DNA of 64,000 bases from Cylicocyclus nassatus (lineage: Eukaryota; Nematoda; Chromadorea; Rhabditida; Strongylidae), in contig CATQJL010000305.1 in assembly GCA_958299035.1 (NCBI GenBank), forward strand, positions 64,623,618 through 64,687,617, read 5' to 3'. The notes below the pieces were generated by a model. It searched no databases. It saw only the letters and a program-made list of their open reading frames with translations, and was not told the origin of the DNA. The translations under genes and the position numbers were made by a program. The number at the start of each line of letters is the position of its first letter. Within the stretch, counting starts at the first letter, position 1. This document shows, in pieces, positions 13,501 to 24,082 of this stretch.

Positions 13501-16500
13501 TTGCGGACATCCAACGGCAAGCTTTGAATTTCCGGATGAACGAACCCATATGTTCTTTGGTGACACTAGCCTCTTTTCCTTCCTATTGTGTTTTGCACGA
13601 GTCTTTCATGTCAGGGGTGGTTTTCGCCTGGACAAGTTTTTGTTCTGGACGAGTACTGCGCTCGGTATATGGTCCGCGGATGTTATCGACATGTCACACT
13701 GCTCTCTAATCTTCTTGACAAAGCAGATCAGGGACAGTTAATTGACCCTACGCTCATCCACTACTCATTTGCGTTTTGCGCCAGTCATGTGCACGGTAAC
13801 AGGTGGGTACAGCTGGATGTGTAATTAATAATCATCTGTTATAACTGATACAACATGTAATGAGTGCACTTGCCTAATCAGTATATCAAGAAATTGTTGT
13901 ACAGGCCAGATGGTGTTGGTACAGTAACTCTCGAAGAGAAGGAGAAGTTTCAAGAAATCAAGGAACGATTACGGGTATTGTTGGAAAAGCAAATTACTAA
14001 TTTCCGGTAAGTTCGTGTTAAGCTCTACTTTTACTAACCTCATCTGTGTTGCAGGTATTGCTTTCCATTTGGTCGTCCTGAAGGTGCTTTGAAAGGAACT
14101 CTCTCACTTTTGGAAAGGGTGAGTCTAGACTATAGACATATGCTCGCCTTCAGTGCAGATTTTACGTACACAGGTGCTTATGAAAGACGTTGTATCTCCG
14201 GTACCACCTGAAGAAGTTCGTGCAGTTATACGAAAATGTCTTGAGGATGCAGCTTTGGTCAACTATACGCGGATCTGCAATGAAGCAAAGATTGAACGTA
14301 GGGTTTTTTGATATTTGAACAAAATTCTTCCTCCAAAACTGTCTTGATGTATAGTTAAATAAGCGCTTTTCTTCTCGTTCATTCAGTGATTATGGTGGTC
14401 TTGCCTTTTTCAAGATCTGCTTGAAAGAATCTTTTCAGAACGAATGGGTGTTGATGTGAGCCCTCAACAACGAATTGAGGATATGATGCGAGTCACGGAG
14501 TACTGTATCGATCTGCTCAAAGAAAATGAAGAACACCACGGGGAGGTAAGTATCTTTGTTTCTGCTTATTCACGTCCCTATATGTTCCTTCCTAACTCCA
14601 AATGGCCATTGCTCTCTAAGGCTGCAATACTTCTGTCCTTGAGTTCTTTTTCCTCCAGTTTATCTGTTCTATTTTTCATGTTTCTGTATCTTTTTAGCAA
14701 CTGCGAGGGGTATGTCTTCAACTTTTCAAATATTTATGGTAATAATGGATTGTGAGAATCTATGGTTATATCTTCTTTTGCGTTTTTGTAAGGGTGTGCG
14801 TGTAAAAACCCTCTAATTCCTCACAGTTCATGGTGTGTTTAGCGTTTGCTGTCTTTGTCTGATGTATTTTGATCTCTGTGTGTGCTTTATGAGCGATCTG
14901 GTCATTTAGCAATTCAGTCAGTACTGACTGAAAGTGGTTACAACATTGATGATTTGTTAAATAGCCAGTTTTCTCATCACGTGTTCCTCGGTAAAAAACA
15001 ACACTGTGATTCTTTCGTATATTAAAGTGTTCCTTCATTTGACACTTAGACGATAGTATCACTCCTCCCTTTTTCCCCACAAATCATGCTTCCGGAATGC
15101 GCCAGCACCATCTCATTCGCTATGGCACATTCTGAATAGTGAAGCTGCTAGAGTGTTTCGTGTTTAGCACTCCTACGCTACTCCCCAGCAAATAATTGCA
15201 ATTGTGTGAAAGAAGGCTGTGCATTTCGTGGTTTCACTTTCAGAGAAATTTGTAGGAAATAGTGAAGCTTTTAGGCTTTTGCTTGGTTTTCCGATCTATT
15301 AGCCGATCATTCGGAAATCTTCTGGTCACTGTACTCTGTCGATCTCGACTCAGCAATGGAAATTCAACCACCGGATTCTTGGGATGCTTTTCCGTTGTTT
15401 CAAACACTCAATGACTTCTTGCTCAGTGAGAGTGGGTTTCTTCTGTTCTTTTGTTGTTTCAGTTTCATATCATTTGCTTTTATAAAACCACAATCTCTGC
15501 TTTTCTTAATCTTATTCTGTCTCTTTTTTCCTGCAAGATACATTGCAGAATCCCTTAATGGCGGCATATTCCACAAAAAGCTCACAAGCCAATTCCAACC
15601 ATTGGTCGTGCGGTACACCGATTTGATGGAACACTCGATATCACAGTCGATAGACAAGGGCTTTTCGAAGGAAAAGTGGGAGCCGAGAAAGTGAGAGTTT
15701 GCACCTTCTATTTGTGCTCTTCATTTTTGGCTTTACATGCTAAAAAGCGTCGAGAATTTATCTTATTTTCATTTCACCACTACACTTACTAGCTTATCTA
15801 TCCGATTATGTTATCAATTTCTAGAGAAGGATGTGCAACATCAGAAGACATATACTGGAAATTGGATGCTCTACAAACATTCGTGAGCGATTTAAACTGG
15901 CCCGAAGAAGAATTCCGTAAATATCTGAACGTCCGCATGAAGACTCTGACTTCCGATATGATCTCCAAAGTTGCCAGCAGGCAAGTTCCTATTTTATCTT
16001 CAGATGACGCAAGTCAAGCGTAATTTACAGTACTTACCAACAATTTGATGCTTGGATGCAAAGGGCACGAAAATCGACAGATTACATTTTGCCATCTGAG
16101 GTGTGCGTGATGATCAATGTCCTATTCAGCTCGAAGACTAGAGCGACAAGAACAGCTGTAGATGGAGGAGAGGTGAATTTGTCAGCAATTTATCATCTTT
16201 TGGATTTAGTAAAGCCTATGAAAGATGAGCTTGATTGAGCGAAGGATAAAGATTTTCTTTTTAAAACATATTTCAAGTTCAAGTATCAATCAAAGTTGGA
16301 TGAAACATTGGACACGATGCTTTCTGACATGGAGACGTGCATACAAGACAAGTTGATTGGTGTTTTGGAATTTGTGCTTGGAAAACTCGCTCGCTACGAT
16401 GAAGGGAATCCAATCGGTGCACTACTTAGCATGGCGGTAATCATCCATTTTTATGTGAGAGCTCGCAGATAATTAGATAGCTCTGTCCAGCCTAAACCCA

Positions 16501-17512
16501 CCTCTATATTCAACAAGATGAAGAATATGGTGGGAGAACAAGGTATACATATGGGTGGTAACGCTGCTGCCACACCGACTACACCGCAAAATCAGGTAGT
16601 GCTGGTACTGACTGTAGGCAACTTGTCTTATGTACTTTTTTCAAAGAAGGCCCCGGTATCCCAACAACAATCCACTGGACATTTCGGAAATTCATACGTA
16701 ACGTTCATGCGTGGTTGCACAGAGCAACTGAGGCAAATCGTTAGCGATGAAGTTTGGGTGAACACCTTGTTCGAGGTATTTTTCCCATTTGCTAGATGTT
16801 TGAGCTGATTATATGCAACGTTCAGAGATGGTATGCTAATCAAATGAAGATGATCAGCGAGTGGTTGACGGAGCGGCTGCAGCAATCACTCAGCCCTTAC
16901 CAGTTCACGTGCCTGAATTTTATCGTCAAGGTGGGTTTACAATGTTCAACAACTTTTTTTTTCAAGAACTGTCCAGATGACTATGAGGTTTGAGGGGCGG
17001 GTAGTGCTCCGTTTACGTAAAAAGTGTTCTTTTCGTAATGAATTTTTTTTGCAAGATGTCATCCACTTTTAGAAAGTGTACAGCGATTTCGAACTTCAAG
17101 GAATTGATGAGGAGAAATTAAATGATAAAATGTACCAGGCAATCAGCCGGAGAATGCAGCTTGAAGAAGCGAATGTTGCACTTCACGAGCAGAGTAAGTC
17201 TATAATATTTTTGTGCATCGTACTTGAAAATTTCTGCCATTTTCCCATTTTCAATACCTGTTGTGTTCGCGATTTGTGTTTTATGTCCGTTTTACTGATT
17301 TTCTTATCATTCCTTACCAAGGTATGATAAGAATATCATTAAAAGGCGTAATTTGAAATTATAAAATAGCTCTGACGAAGCAAATTGGTTTAGGCAATGG
17401 ACATGCTCAATCAGTATTCCCTTCCTCTCTGGGTAATGCCACCGCAGCTGTCTCAAATGTCTCCAGTATGGTTGAAGGGGCCGGTGCAAAAGTCTTCTCC
17501 TTTTTCAAGTAA
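4523..17512 (+). CDS. unc-31: UNC-31 / CAPS, calcium-dependent secretion activator
   Basis: CAPS primes dense-core vesicles for calcium-triggered release and acts at the plasma membrane with SNAREs and PIP2. I assembled 34 exons by splice sites and phase: 4523-4582, 5362-5529, 7201-7340, 7394-7549, 7605-7683, 7862-7933, 8214-8356, 8408-8540, 8722-8802, 8855-9009, 9626-9661, 11461-11563, 11842-11960, 12021-12132, 12484-12690, 12744-12855, 13117-13220, 13286-13408, 13467-13559, 13615-13802, 13905-14006, 14055-14118, 14174-14297, 14439-14545, 15275-15425, 15549-15690, 15825-15980, 16031-16172, 16278-16436, 16491-16595, 16647-16775, 16826-16930, 17073-17193, 17394-17512. They sum to 4110 nt, one open frame of 1369 residues plus TAA, close to the length I recall for the C. 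elegans protein. It begins [14 protein letters not shown], and family blocks include [35 protein letters not shown] and [13 protein letters not shown] splice acceptor abuts the ATG, so the mRNA is trans-spliced there or has a 5' non-coding exon. Intron 27 is GC-AG. Least certain are the ends of exons 2 and 26. Confidence 0.95.
4913..4924 (+). repeat. Poly-G tract in unc-31 intron 1
   Basis: Twelve consecutive G, followed by a GA-rich step and a further run of G. It could form a G-quadruplex in DNA or pre-mRNA. It lies in intron 1, away from splice sites. Confidence 0.8.
5004..5070 (+). repeat. Short dispersed repeat, copy 1
   Basis: It reads ACTAGTGAACCAATAATC then CAAAGGTGCTAG, nearly identical to 42952-43000 (same orientation, AATAATC versus AGTAATCT). 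It sits inside unc-31 intron 1. Both copies are followed by a GC-richer segment. Family unknown. Confidence 0.6.
5601..5755 (+). repeat. GCGGTGA-core repeat with internal hairpin
   Basis: It shares the core GCGGTGAGAACAACATTTGC with copies near 1846 and 9907. Its 3' part holds an inverted pair, GCGTGTAAACA and TGTTTACACGC, about 30 bp apart. It lies in unc-31 intron 2. Confidence 0.5.
7651..7828 (+). repeat. 92-bp tandem duplication across an unc-31 exon end
   Basis: The segment from GCTTTCGCAAAAGCC in exon 5 through its donor site and the start of intron 5 (7651-7742) is repeated directly at 7743-7828 with one extra T in the T-run. The second copy carries the last 33 nt of exon 5 and a second GAG|GTTCGT donor. 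Near-identity implies a recent event. Confidence 0.93.
9905..10166. mobile_element. Palindromic MITE in unc-31 intron 11
   Basis: It starts with the TGCGGTGACGACAACATTTG core. Inside are nested inverted pairs, for example TTCAACCCGTTCATCCGG with the complement of the block near 10076-10100, and TGCCAGA near 9999 with TCTGGCA near 10110. It has no coding capacity. It is the longest of three copies of this repeat, all near or within unc-31. Confidence 0.5.
10401..10569. mobile_element. 169-bp foldback MITE
   Basis: Near-perfect palindrome: the left arm holds CCAATCGCATTTCTATAGCG and TCTTCAAAAAACGCT, and the right arm holds their complements in mirror order around 10485. The ends read CAGCTTTCTGCCAG and CTGGCAAAAGGCTG. 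A transcript through the intron could form a long hairpin. No target duplication identified. Confidence 0.85.
10633..10652 (+). repeat. 20-nt poly-G run
   Basis: Twenty consecutive G inside a longer GGGA-rich tract in unc-31 intron 11. It is a strong quadruplex candidate and also a likely site of assembly length error. Confidence 0.85.
10660..10906. repeat. GC-rich inverted-repeat element
   Basis: ATGTCAGGAGTCACG near 10665 pairs with CGTGACTCCTGACC near 10890. The interior is far more GC-rich than the surrounding intron (CGCCGCGCGCC, CGCTTCGCG). Probably a MITE of different base composition. Family unknown. Confidence 0.55.
11842..12690 (+). other. C2 domain of UNC-31
   Basis: Exons 13-15 encode roughly residues 443-560, beginning [20 protein letters not shown] and running through [20 protein letters not shown] and [17 protein letters not shown]. 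This is the CAPS C2 region, which in the family mediates membrane and calcium-related regulation. Each splice junction keeps frame. Exon 15 also starts the PH domain. Confidence 0.88.
12630..13220 (+). other. PH domain of UNC-31
   Basis: Exons 15-17 encode about residues 568-660. The block [20 protein letters not shown] is the basic first PH strand pair, and the domain closes with [16 protein letters not shown] across the exon 17/18 junction. In CAPS this domain binds PIP2, which fits the cluster of Lys and Arg seen here. Confidence 0.88.
13286..17193 (+). other. CAPS central region and MUN domain of UNC-31
   Basis: Exons 18-33 encode the CAPS-specific central block and the Munc13-homology (MUN) region that engages syntaxin/SNARE machinery. 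Conserved stretches include [56 protein letters not shown] and [12 protein letters not shown]. Exon 34 adds a short Ser/Ala-rich tail ending VFSFFK before the stop. Confidence 0.85.
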
Positions 17513-18222
17513 AGTGCATACCTCTTTCATCTTCTTATTAACAGAGAGATCTCTTTAGTCCAGTCATTCCTTATAGTCTTCTTACTTTGACTTTATTGTA
17601 TGCTACCTTCACTTTGCAGTGCATCTTCGCAATATTTTCCATGTAGATTCTCACGAGTGATCTTGCATTGTATTCCTTTCTTATTAATGTACTCAGTCTT
17701 TCCAAATGCTTCCCGAGTTGTGCATTACTAGTATTACGTGATGTGTGTTTGAATGCTATACGGTTATATTGGCCAGCTTTTGTGAAAAATTCGTTTTGTT
17801 TCTCATTGAAAGCAAGAAAAAAGAACTTTTCACAAAACAAGCTCCATTTTCTCTGCACCTCTGACCCTGATGTAAATGGAGCCTCTGCCTTAGTTTCGCT
17901 TCATAGTATGTGATCGGTGAGGGTGCGATCACACACAAAATAGGCGATTCGCTTCATTGTTTCTCGGATTTGCTGCAGGACTTATTTTGTGAGTTATCGC
18001 CTCTGTTTTAGTTGTCATTCCAATAGTAATAATGTTCCAATTACTTCTCTATACTTGCTTGAAGCATGTTGTTCACTTAATTCGTTGATATTTAACATGT
18101 AAGCTTGCCTTTGCCATATGATATGGAACCAAAGTTATATAGTATATCTTTCCAAAAGTAAACAGATTATATTGTTTCTCTGGTTGATTTGAAGTTTTTG
18201 AAAAAAGAGGATCTATAAGGTA
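17513..18222. other. unc-31 3' flank
   Basis: AT-rich sequence directly after the unc-31 stop. It should contain the 3' UTR, but I see no AATAAA in the first few hundred bases; a variant poly(A) signal is likely. No further gene recognised. Confidence 0.4.
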
Positions 18223-18781
18223 CTAGCTGGCATACCGGGCTCCGTCCGGCCCTGTCTGTGCACTATGATGATTGCCATTTTCGATTTTCTGCAGATTTCC
18301 CCGCCTCTGACCCCACTCCCTATCAAATTTTTGTATTCAGCATGCTCTCTTACTCCCCCTTCATCCTCGCTCCCCCTCCCCCCCGCTCTGCCAACCAGCC
18401 CCGTAGCTCAAAGCTTACAAAAAATCGATAAAATTGATAAAAGCGATCGACGATTTAATAGAACTGATGTTGTGTTCGTGGTCAGCAGGATCACTTACCC
18501 TCTGCCGACTCCCAACCCCGTAGGTCGAACTTCGCAAAAAACCGACTATAATCGATAAGGTCGATATTCGATCGATGACGAAAGGTATTTTATGCAAACG
18601 ACCGACAAAAATTGATAAAGTCGATATTGATCCATGACGTAATACAAATGACACCCGGCCGTCCCCGAATTGATACGTGCTAAGTTTAGTCTGGATCGGT
18701 TTTCGGAACATACGTACGGACTCACATACATACATTCATACATACATCCAGACAAATAGACATTCAGCTTTGAGTATAAGA
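18223..18781 (-). mobile_element. Non-autonomous Helitron
   Basis: Read on the - strand it begins TCTTATACTCAAAGCTGAATG and ends with a short GC hairpin followed by CTAG, inserted between A and T, as canonical Helitrons do. The 5' part holds a (CATA)n-like tract and a motif GGATCGGTTTTCGGAACATA shared with the copies at 27145, 33587 and 48654. No Rep or helicase is present. Confidence 0.82.
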
Positions 18782-20890
18782 TTTCAAATGTCAGCGATTA
18801 GTTCGTAGTTCAGTCATTTTTGGTGATATTTCTACCTTTACACCCTAAACAATGTGTACGGTCTGCCTCAATCGGGACCAGGCTGAATCCAGGTGGAATC
18901 TTAGGGGTAATTTTGCGCGCTTGCAGTACTGGTGGGTTCGTGCTGCATATGCGAGCTGGAAAGAGAGGAGGCTGGAGAGAAAGAGAGCAGACATGTAAGC
19001 CGTAAACGTGACGCGAAATATATGCGATGCGGATGCGCACCAGTCCAATTTTGGCCTGATCCGTGGCGCTAGCTGTAGGCAGTGCCTTCAACTCGAGTTT
19101 CGGAATTTATGAGCCTATTGGATGTGCTGTATCTGAAACCGTGCAAGCGCTCGCAAGAATGCCAAAAGTCCGCTTGCCATAGTGCGAAAGGGGTGTGGTT
19201 GGAAGTCAGCCCATTTGGCAACAATTGGCTGCTGCTTCTAGATGGATGGAGGTGTTGGCTGTGTCTCCGCCTATCTTGACGACGATTGGACCTTTGTCTC
19301 CACGGACCAGCCGCTCTTGAAGGCTGCGCTGGCTTCTAAGGAAAACGACTGACCCTTTGAGGCAGTTATTAGCCACGCTTATTCCGTGCTTTTTCAAGGT
19401 CGAAAATGACTGTTTGTCGTCTTTGTAGAGCCCAATGTAGAATCAATACGCGCAGGAGATTGAGCAAATGAAAATGGTTACTTGCTCAGTACCGCTGAAG
19501 TTTCATTGGCAGCGTTCCAGTAAAGCGTAGACAATCAAGAGGCGCGATCTCCGGTTGTTGCCAATTCAAACCTCCTTTTCAGTGATATGCGACTCTTCAG
19601 GAAATATCAGATAAAGACGAAATATGAAGTATTGCAGTTTGATTTTCAGTACATCCTAATTATAATTTAGCAACGGATTTGTGAATAGTCGATTAATCTT
19701 GGCATCGTCTACGTGATTTGATGAATAATTTGAGCAGTAGCTAAGACGTCAAATCTCCACAAATAAATCGCAAAGAAGAGTGCGTTGTTGTGACAACCTA
19801 ATTAACTCCGTATCAAGCCCTTTTTGGATTTTGACCTACAGTTCTGAGTCAGGTCATGTGTGCCCAGTGGCGTTCCCAGGATTTTGGCTCGGGGACATAC
19901 CCTCGATACATAGAGCCACGTACTCTGGTAACCTTCACTTTGAGGGCTATGAGGGGATAAAACCTTCACCTGGTAAAAAGCAGAAGTCATCCGGGGTTTC
20001 GCCCCGGATGTCATCATCCTGATTATATCGGAACAAATGTTAATGAAGCAAATATAGGGAATAATATCTTTAGCTTGTCTCAGCTAAACCAAGAATTTGC
20101 GTTTTCATAGCGTTTTTTTACCTTAAAAAAGGTTTCTGTGAAATTTTCGCCAGAATTCAGAACTGTTGGATGGAAAGGATCACCGATCTACAATATTTGA
20201 TGCGGGAAAGGAAGAGGCCGATTTGACCTCGCAGCAGGGCATAAAAGGGGAAGAGAGAGGGGAGCTGCGAGCAGAAGAGGCTCGCGGGAGTCGAAAACTG
20301 GTCAGGAGAGAGCCAGACCTCCCCACGTGAAAACTCACCGAGAATTGATCCAAAGTGACCGTGTAAAGCCCTGCTGGAGGGACAAATCGGGATATTCCTC
20401 CCGATTTCGTGGTTTTCTTGTTGTTTTTCGTTCGTTGTTGGCCTTGAGGCTGTTGTTACTGATTGTTTTGCATACGGATAAATTTTATTGTTTTCGATCT
20501 GTTTGTGTGTTCCGTTATCAAGGTGGAAATCTTAAAATACCACTAGACACTAGCCCGCAGTTACAGAACGAAAATTCTTAGTTAACCTCTTATCTGAACA
20601 AAATCGAGTTTCAGAAGTTTAGAAAGCTATTGGAGTTAAATAAAAACGAGAAACTGCGCCTAATCTTGGTTTTGGTAGGGTAGACTAATGACTATTAATG
20701 AAAAAACCTCGTTTTTCAAATTGGAGGAATTTAAAAAATACAGTTTTTTGCCTTCTCTAAAATGCAGAAGCAAACGGTAGTTTTGCTTTCTTGGCAATAT
20801 TTTTTTCCGCAGAAAATTTTTGGTAAAGTCTAAGTTCCACGCTACTATTGAATCGACCATCGGCTACACAAAGTTTGCTCTACTTTTGTC
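18782..20890. other. Non-coding stretch with decayed repeats
   Basis: No convincing gene. At 19865 there is CAGTGGCGTTCCCAGGATTT, which resembles a hAT-type terminal repeat, but no right partner was found. TCCGGGGTTTCGCCCCGGA near 19990 is a tight GC hairpin. Purine-rich sequence lies at 20200-20320. Confidence 0.45.
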
Positions 20891-20898
20891 CTTTTGAG

Positions 20899-22325
20899 CA
20901 CAGGTGCGATAGTGTGAGAATTTTCTCACCCCCTCTTAACCCCTGAGCCGGGACCAAATGACCCCCTTCATCAAAAGCCGAGAAAAAAAATCAACAGTGA
21001 GGTAAGGTTAAGCAAAGGGAACATTTGTGCGTGAATTGTTCATGTATAGGAAAGGAGGAGTCTGTTGAAAAAAGTGCTTGGTGACGGGTGTGAGTAGTGA
21101 TTTCTAAAGATTTTCGAGTTTTTCACCTAAAAAATTCATAACTTTTGTGGATGAATATTTTTCATGGCGAAAAAGTCACCTTCAGAACCGCCTCGTTCTT
21201 CTCTCTCAGAAAATATACAGCATGTTTGAGATCCGTTCAAAAAAGTGCCTGGTGAAGAATGTGCCTAGTGATTGCTGGGAATTTTCGAGTTTTTAGAAAA
21301 AAATCCGTGACTACTGCAGATGAATAGCTGGTGCAAGGAAATAGTCATCGTCGCAACCGCCTCGTCCTCCGCTTTCAAAAAATATATAGCATGTCTGAGA
21401 TTCATTCAAAAAAGTGCCTGGGTGAAGGGTGTGCTTGGTGATTTTTGAAGATGCTCAAGTTTTTAACATAAAAAATTCATAACTTTTGCAGATGAACATC
21501 TTGTACGCCGATATGGTCACCGCTGGAACCGTCTCGGCCTCCGCTTTCAGAAAATATATGCTTTGATGGGGTCCATCAGAAAAAGTCCCGGGTGAAGGGT
21601 GGGTGAGACTTTTATAATGGGAGTGCTCAAGTACAGGCTTTTTTACCATTGTAAAAAGACGTCTACTTGAGCATTTCCATTATAAAAGTCTCACCCACCC
21701 TTCATCCGGCAAAAAGTATATATTTTCTGAAAGCGGAAAATGAGGCGGTTTCAATGGTAACTATCACGGCGTACAAGATGTTCATCTAAAAAAGTTATGA
21801 ATTTTTCTATGTTAAAAACTCGAAAATCTCCAGAAAATCTCCAGAAATCACTAGGACACCCTTCACCCAGGCACTTTTTTCAAAGGACCTCAGACAAACT
21901 ATATATTCTCTAAAAGCGGAAGACCAGGTGGTTTTAAAAACATTTACCTTGCTGTCGTTGCGGTTCTACAGAAATTACGAATTTCTTCTTTGAAAAAAAA
22001 TTCGTAAATGCTTAAAAATTGTCTACTTTCCGAAACAAATGTTCTCGCAAGCACATCTTCTATGGTAATTCCAAAAATAGGCAGGGCGATGTAAAAAAGG
22101 GAAAAGGAAATGTAAAAAATGTGATTGTATGCTAATCCAGCAGCATATCGGCTCACATTTCAGAAAAAAGACAAACAGTGATGGTAAGGAATTGGAAATT
22201 ATGAACTGTGACTAGAAAAAATGATGGCTCTCCCCCCCCTTCCCCTCCCGTCGACATTTTATAAATTCTACCAAGTAAAACACCCTTCACCCTGGAGAAG
22301 TCATTCTCACCTTATCGCACCTGTG
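20899..22325. mobile_element. hAT-like foldback element with perfect 8-bp duplication
   Basis: Flanked by CTTTTGAG at 20891-20898 and 22326-22333, an exact 8-bp target duplication. The ends are CACAGGTGCGATA and its complement. The interior is largely an inverted repeat with its axis near 21650, where GGGTGGGTGAGACTTTTATA meets its complement. It carries no transposase. The 8-bp duplication fits hAT; the terminal CACAGG is not a textbook hAT end, so the family is probable rather than certain. Confidence 0.85.
21066..21620 (+). repeat. ~170-bp repeats inside the foldback
   Basis: The block AAAAAAGTGC then CTGGTGAAG then GTGTG recurs at about 21066, 21238, 21408 and 21578 (spacing 172, 170, 170), followed by inverted copies at about 21700 and 21860. 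Each unit also holds AATTCATAACTTTTG-type and CCGCCTCG-type blocks. Confidence 0.8.
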
Positions 22326-22333
22326 CTTTTGAG

Positions 22334-22660
22334 AGTAAGTTATGCTCTTTAAGACTAGAGCTGTCCAGAAAAAATATCCTCGTTATTTGAGCCGGAAAAT
22401 CTTCCCCTTGTTGAGTACAATCACACAAAAGTATACGTTTGTAGCTAAAAGGTTGCTGCTTACAACAGTTTTTGAGCGCTCAGAAAGATTGTTTAGGTAA
22501 AGAATTATCTTCATTGGAAGTGGAAGTTGAGAAAACGTGCATTAATTATGAACCAACCTAATAGTAACGCGCTATCCATATAGGGGGTCTACACGTAGTC
22601 TCTCTGTTACTGGCTATCGAGGCATTAGCTTAGTTGACCTCTGCTTTATCTCGCAACTAT
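22334..22660. other. Non-coding stretch
   Basis: No gene seen. GAACCAACCTAATAG near 22551 is a lone mariner-type end. Confidence 0.4.
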
Positions 22661-23268
22661 TCGGGGATTCGCGCCCTGCGAGCGGTCCTCCTACAGGCAC
22701 CAGCGCACAAACGGCCGATATAAACCTAAAGCTTCCTTGCTTGCGGCGAACGACAAAAATTCCGTTTAAGAGGCAGGCAATGTTACCGTGCGTCGGGCGG
22801 CAGTACATTTGTCCAAGCGAGCGGCCAGCAATGTGCCCGTCTGATCGGACGACAAAACCCGTGGTCATGCAAGCGGTCAACAGTGACTTTTATTTTCTCC
22901 TCGTAGTTGTCACACGCTGTGAGCCCAAACGGTACCTGTGTGAGATACGACGCAGCGTTTAGGCTGCCCTTGGTCATGATATGTCTGTACCAGCAGCGAT
23001 CTTCGTTAATCAGGAGCTTGAGGAGAGTCTATGAGTTAGGCACTGTCAAGAGTGTAAGTGTAGATTCCCACATAAAATTGTTGGGTGAATGCTACACGAT
23101 CCATGTTTTCGGATGTAAAAACTAACATACTAAAAAGATGTGATCAAAGTATCTCGTTACCCCAACAGCGAGCGAGCGGCCCACCTTCCCGCACAATCGC
23201 ATACACCAACGAGCGTTTGTAAAGTCGTCGCTGGCCGCTCGCACGGCGCGAGTCCCTGAGTACTCAGC
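22661..23268. mobile_element. GC-rich foldback element
   Basis: GGGGATTCGCGCCCTGCGAG near 22661 pairs imperfectly with the complement of the block near 23222-23265 (GCCGCTCGCACGGCGCGAG). The interior is unusually GC-rich for the locus and has several GAGCGGCCAGC-like steps. No transposase. Ends and duplication not resolved. Confidence 0.5.
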
Positions 23269-23716
23269 GTTAAAAGTTTTTTTGAAATGACCGAACGAGA
23301 GCAGTATCGCATAGTTTTTGATCTTTCAGGCTGCGAAGAAGGCGTTGTACGCCGAAATGTTAGCCGAAAAATAAACATTGATACCAATCCTTACTGAGAT
23401 CAGACCGTTTTCCTTTATTGGCTACTGCTCATAACATTCAACAAAGGAAATGTGAAATCGTGAACCAAAAGGTTGCAGAACCTGCATTGATTTCCGAACC
23501 ACCCAATAAAATGGCTAAACATCTACTTTACTTCCATCAAAACGCAATATATAGATAGGGCAATCAATCTATAATAATCTCCACGATTTGCAGAGCAGTC
23601 ATTCTGGTTTTTACGGTCTGCTCGAAAAGCGCTCGTTTCAAGTCGTCAGAAGAGAAAATTATCCATGTCACGCATTCGACCATGGGAATTTTGAGTGGAG
23701 GAGGCATCATGTGGGC
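23269..23716. other. Non-coding stretch
   Basis: No recognised gene. GAACCACCCAATAAAA near 23497 is a weak mariner-end look-alike. Confidence 0.35.
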
Positions 23717-24082
23717 GTTGAAGGCGGTGTCCAGGCAAATCTGGGCATGTGGGTTTTTTGCCTGGAAACTGTCAAAGGGGTCCTAAGGCACTGCCCAGGA
23801 GGCAGCGCAAGCTCATTCACAGCTGAGAAATCCGTCCCCGAAAACCCCGCACCTACGCGTGACGGTGACACGAACTCGACTTCGCTCACTTTAACACTAC
23901 GTTCGCGCTGGCATCCCAAGTGTTACGTTCACGGCGCAGCTGCGGAGTTTTTGGGGATGGATTTCTTAGCCGTGAATAAATGATTTGCGGTTCCGTTTGA
24001 GCAGTGCCTTAACTAGGACCATCTTGACAGTTTCAGGCAAGAAATCCATATACTCAGACTTGCCTGGACACTGCATCTAAGT
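23717..24082. mobile_element. Palindromic MITE
   Basis: The left end AAGGCGGTGTCCAGGCAAA pairs with TTGCCTGGACACTGCATC at the right. Internally GTCCTAAGGCACTGC (near 23781) pairs with GCAGTGCCTTAACTAGGAC (near 24000), and a GGATTTCTTAGC block has its complement near 23825. The end motif GGCAGTGTC resembles that of the MITE at 974-1314, suggesting one family. The 131-aa frame here is non-coding palindrome. Confidence 0.7.

Noticed and set aside
14444..14755. 103-codon frame in unc-31
   Set aside because: Only 14439-14545 is exon; the rest reads through a donor into intron 24.
19865..20010. hAT-like end CAGTGGCGTTCCCAGG with a GC hairpin downstream
   Set aside because: No matching right terminus or target duplication was found, so no element is called.
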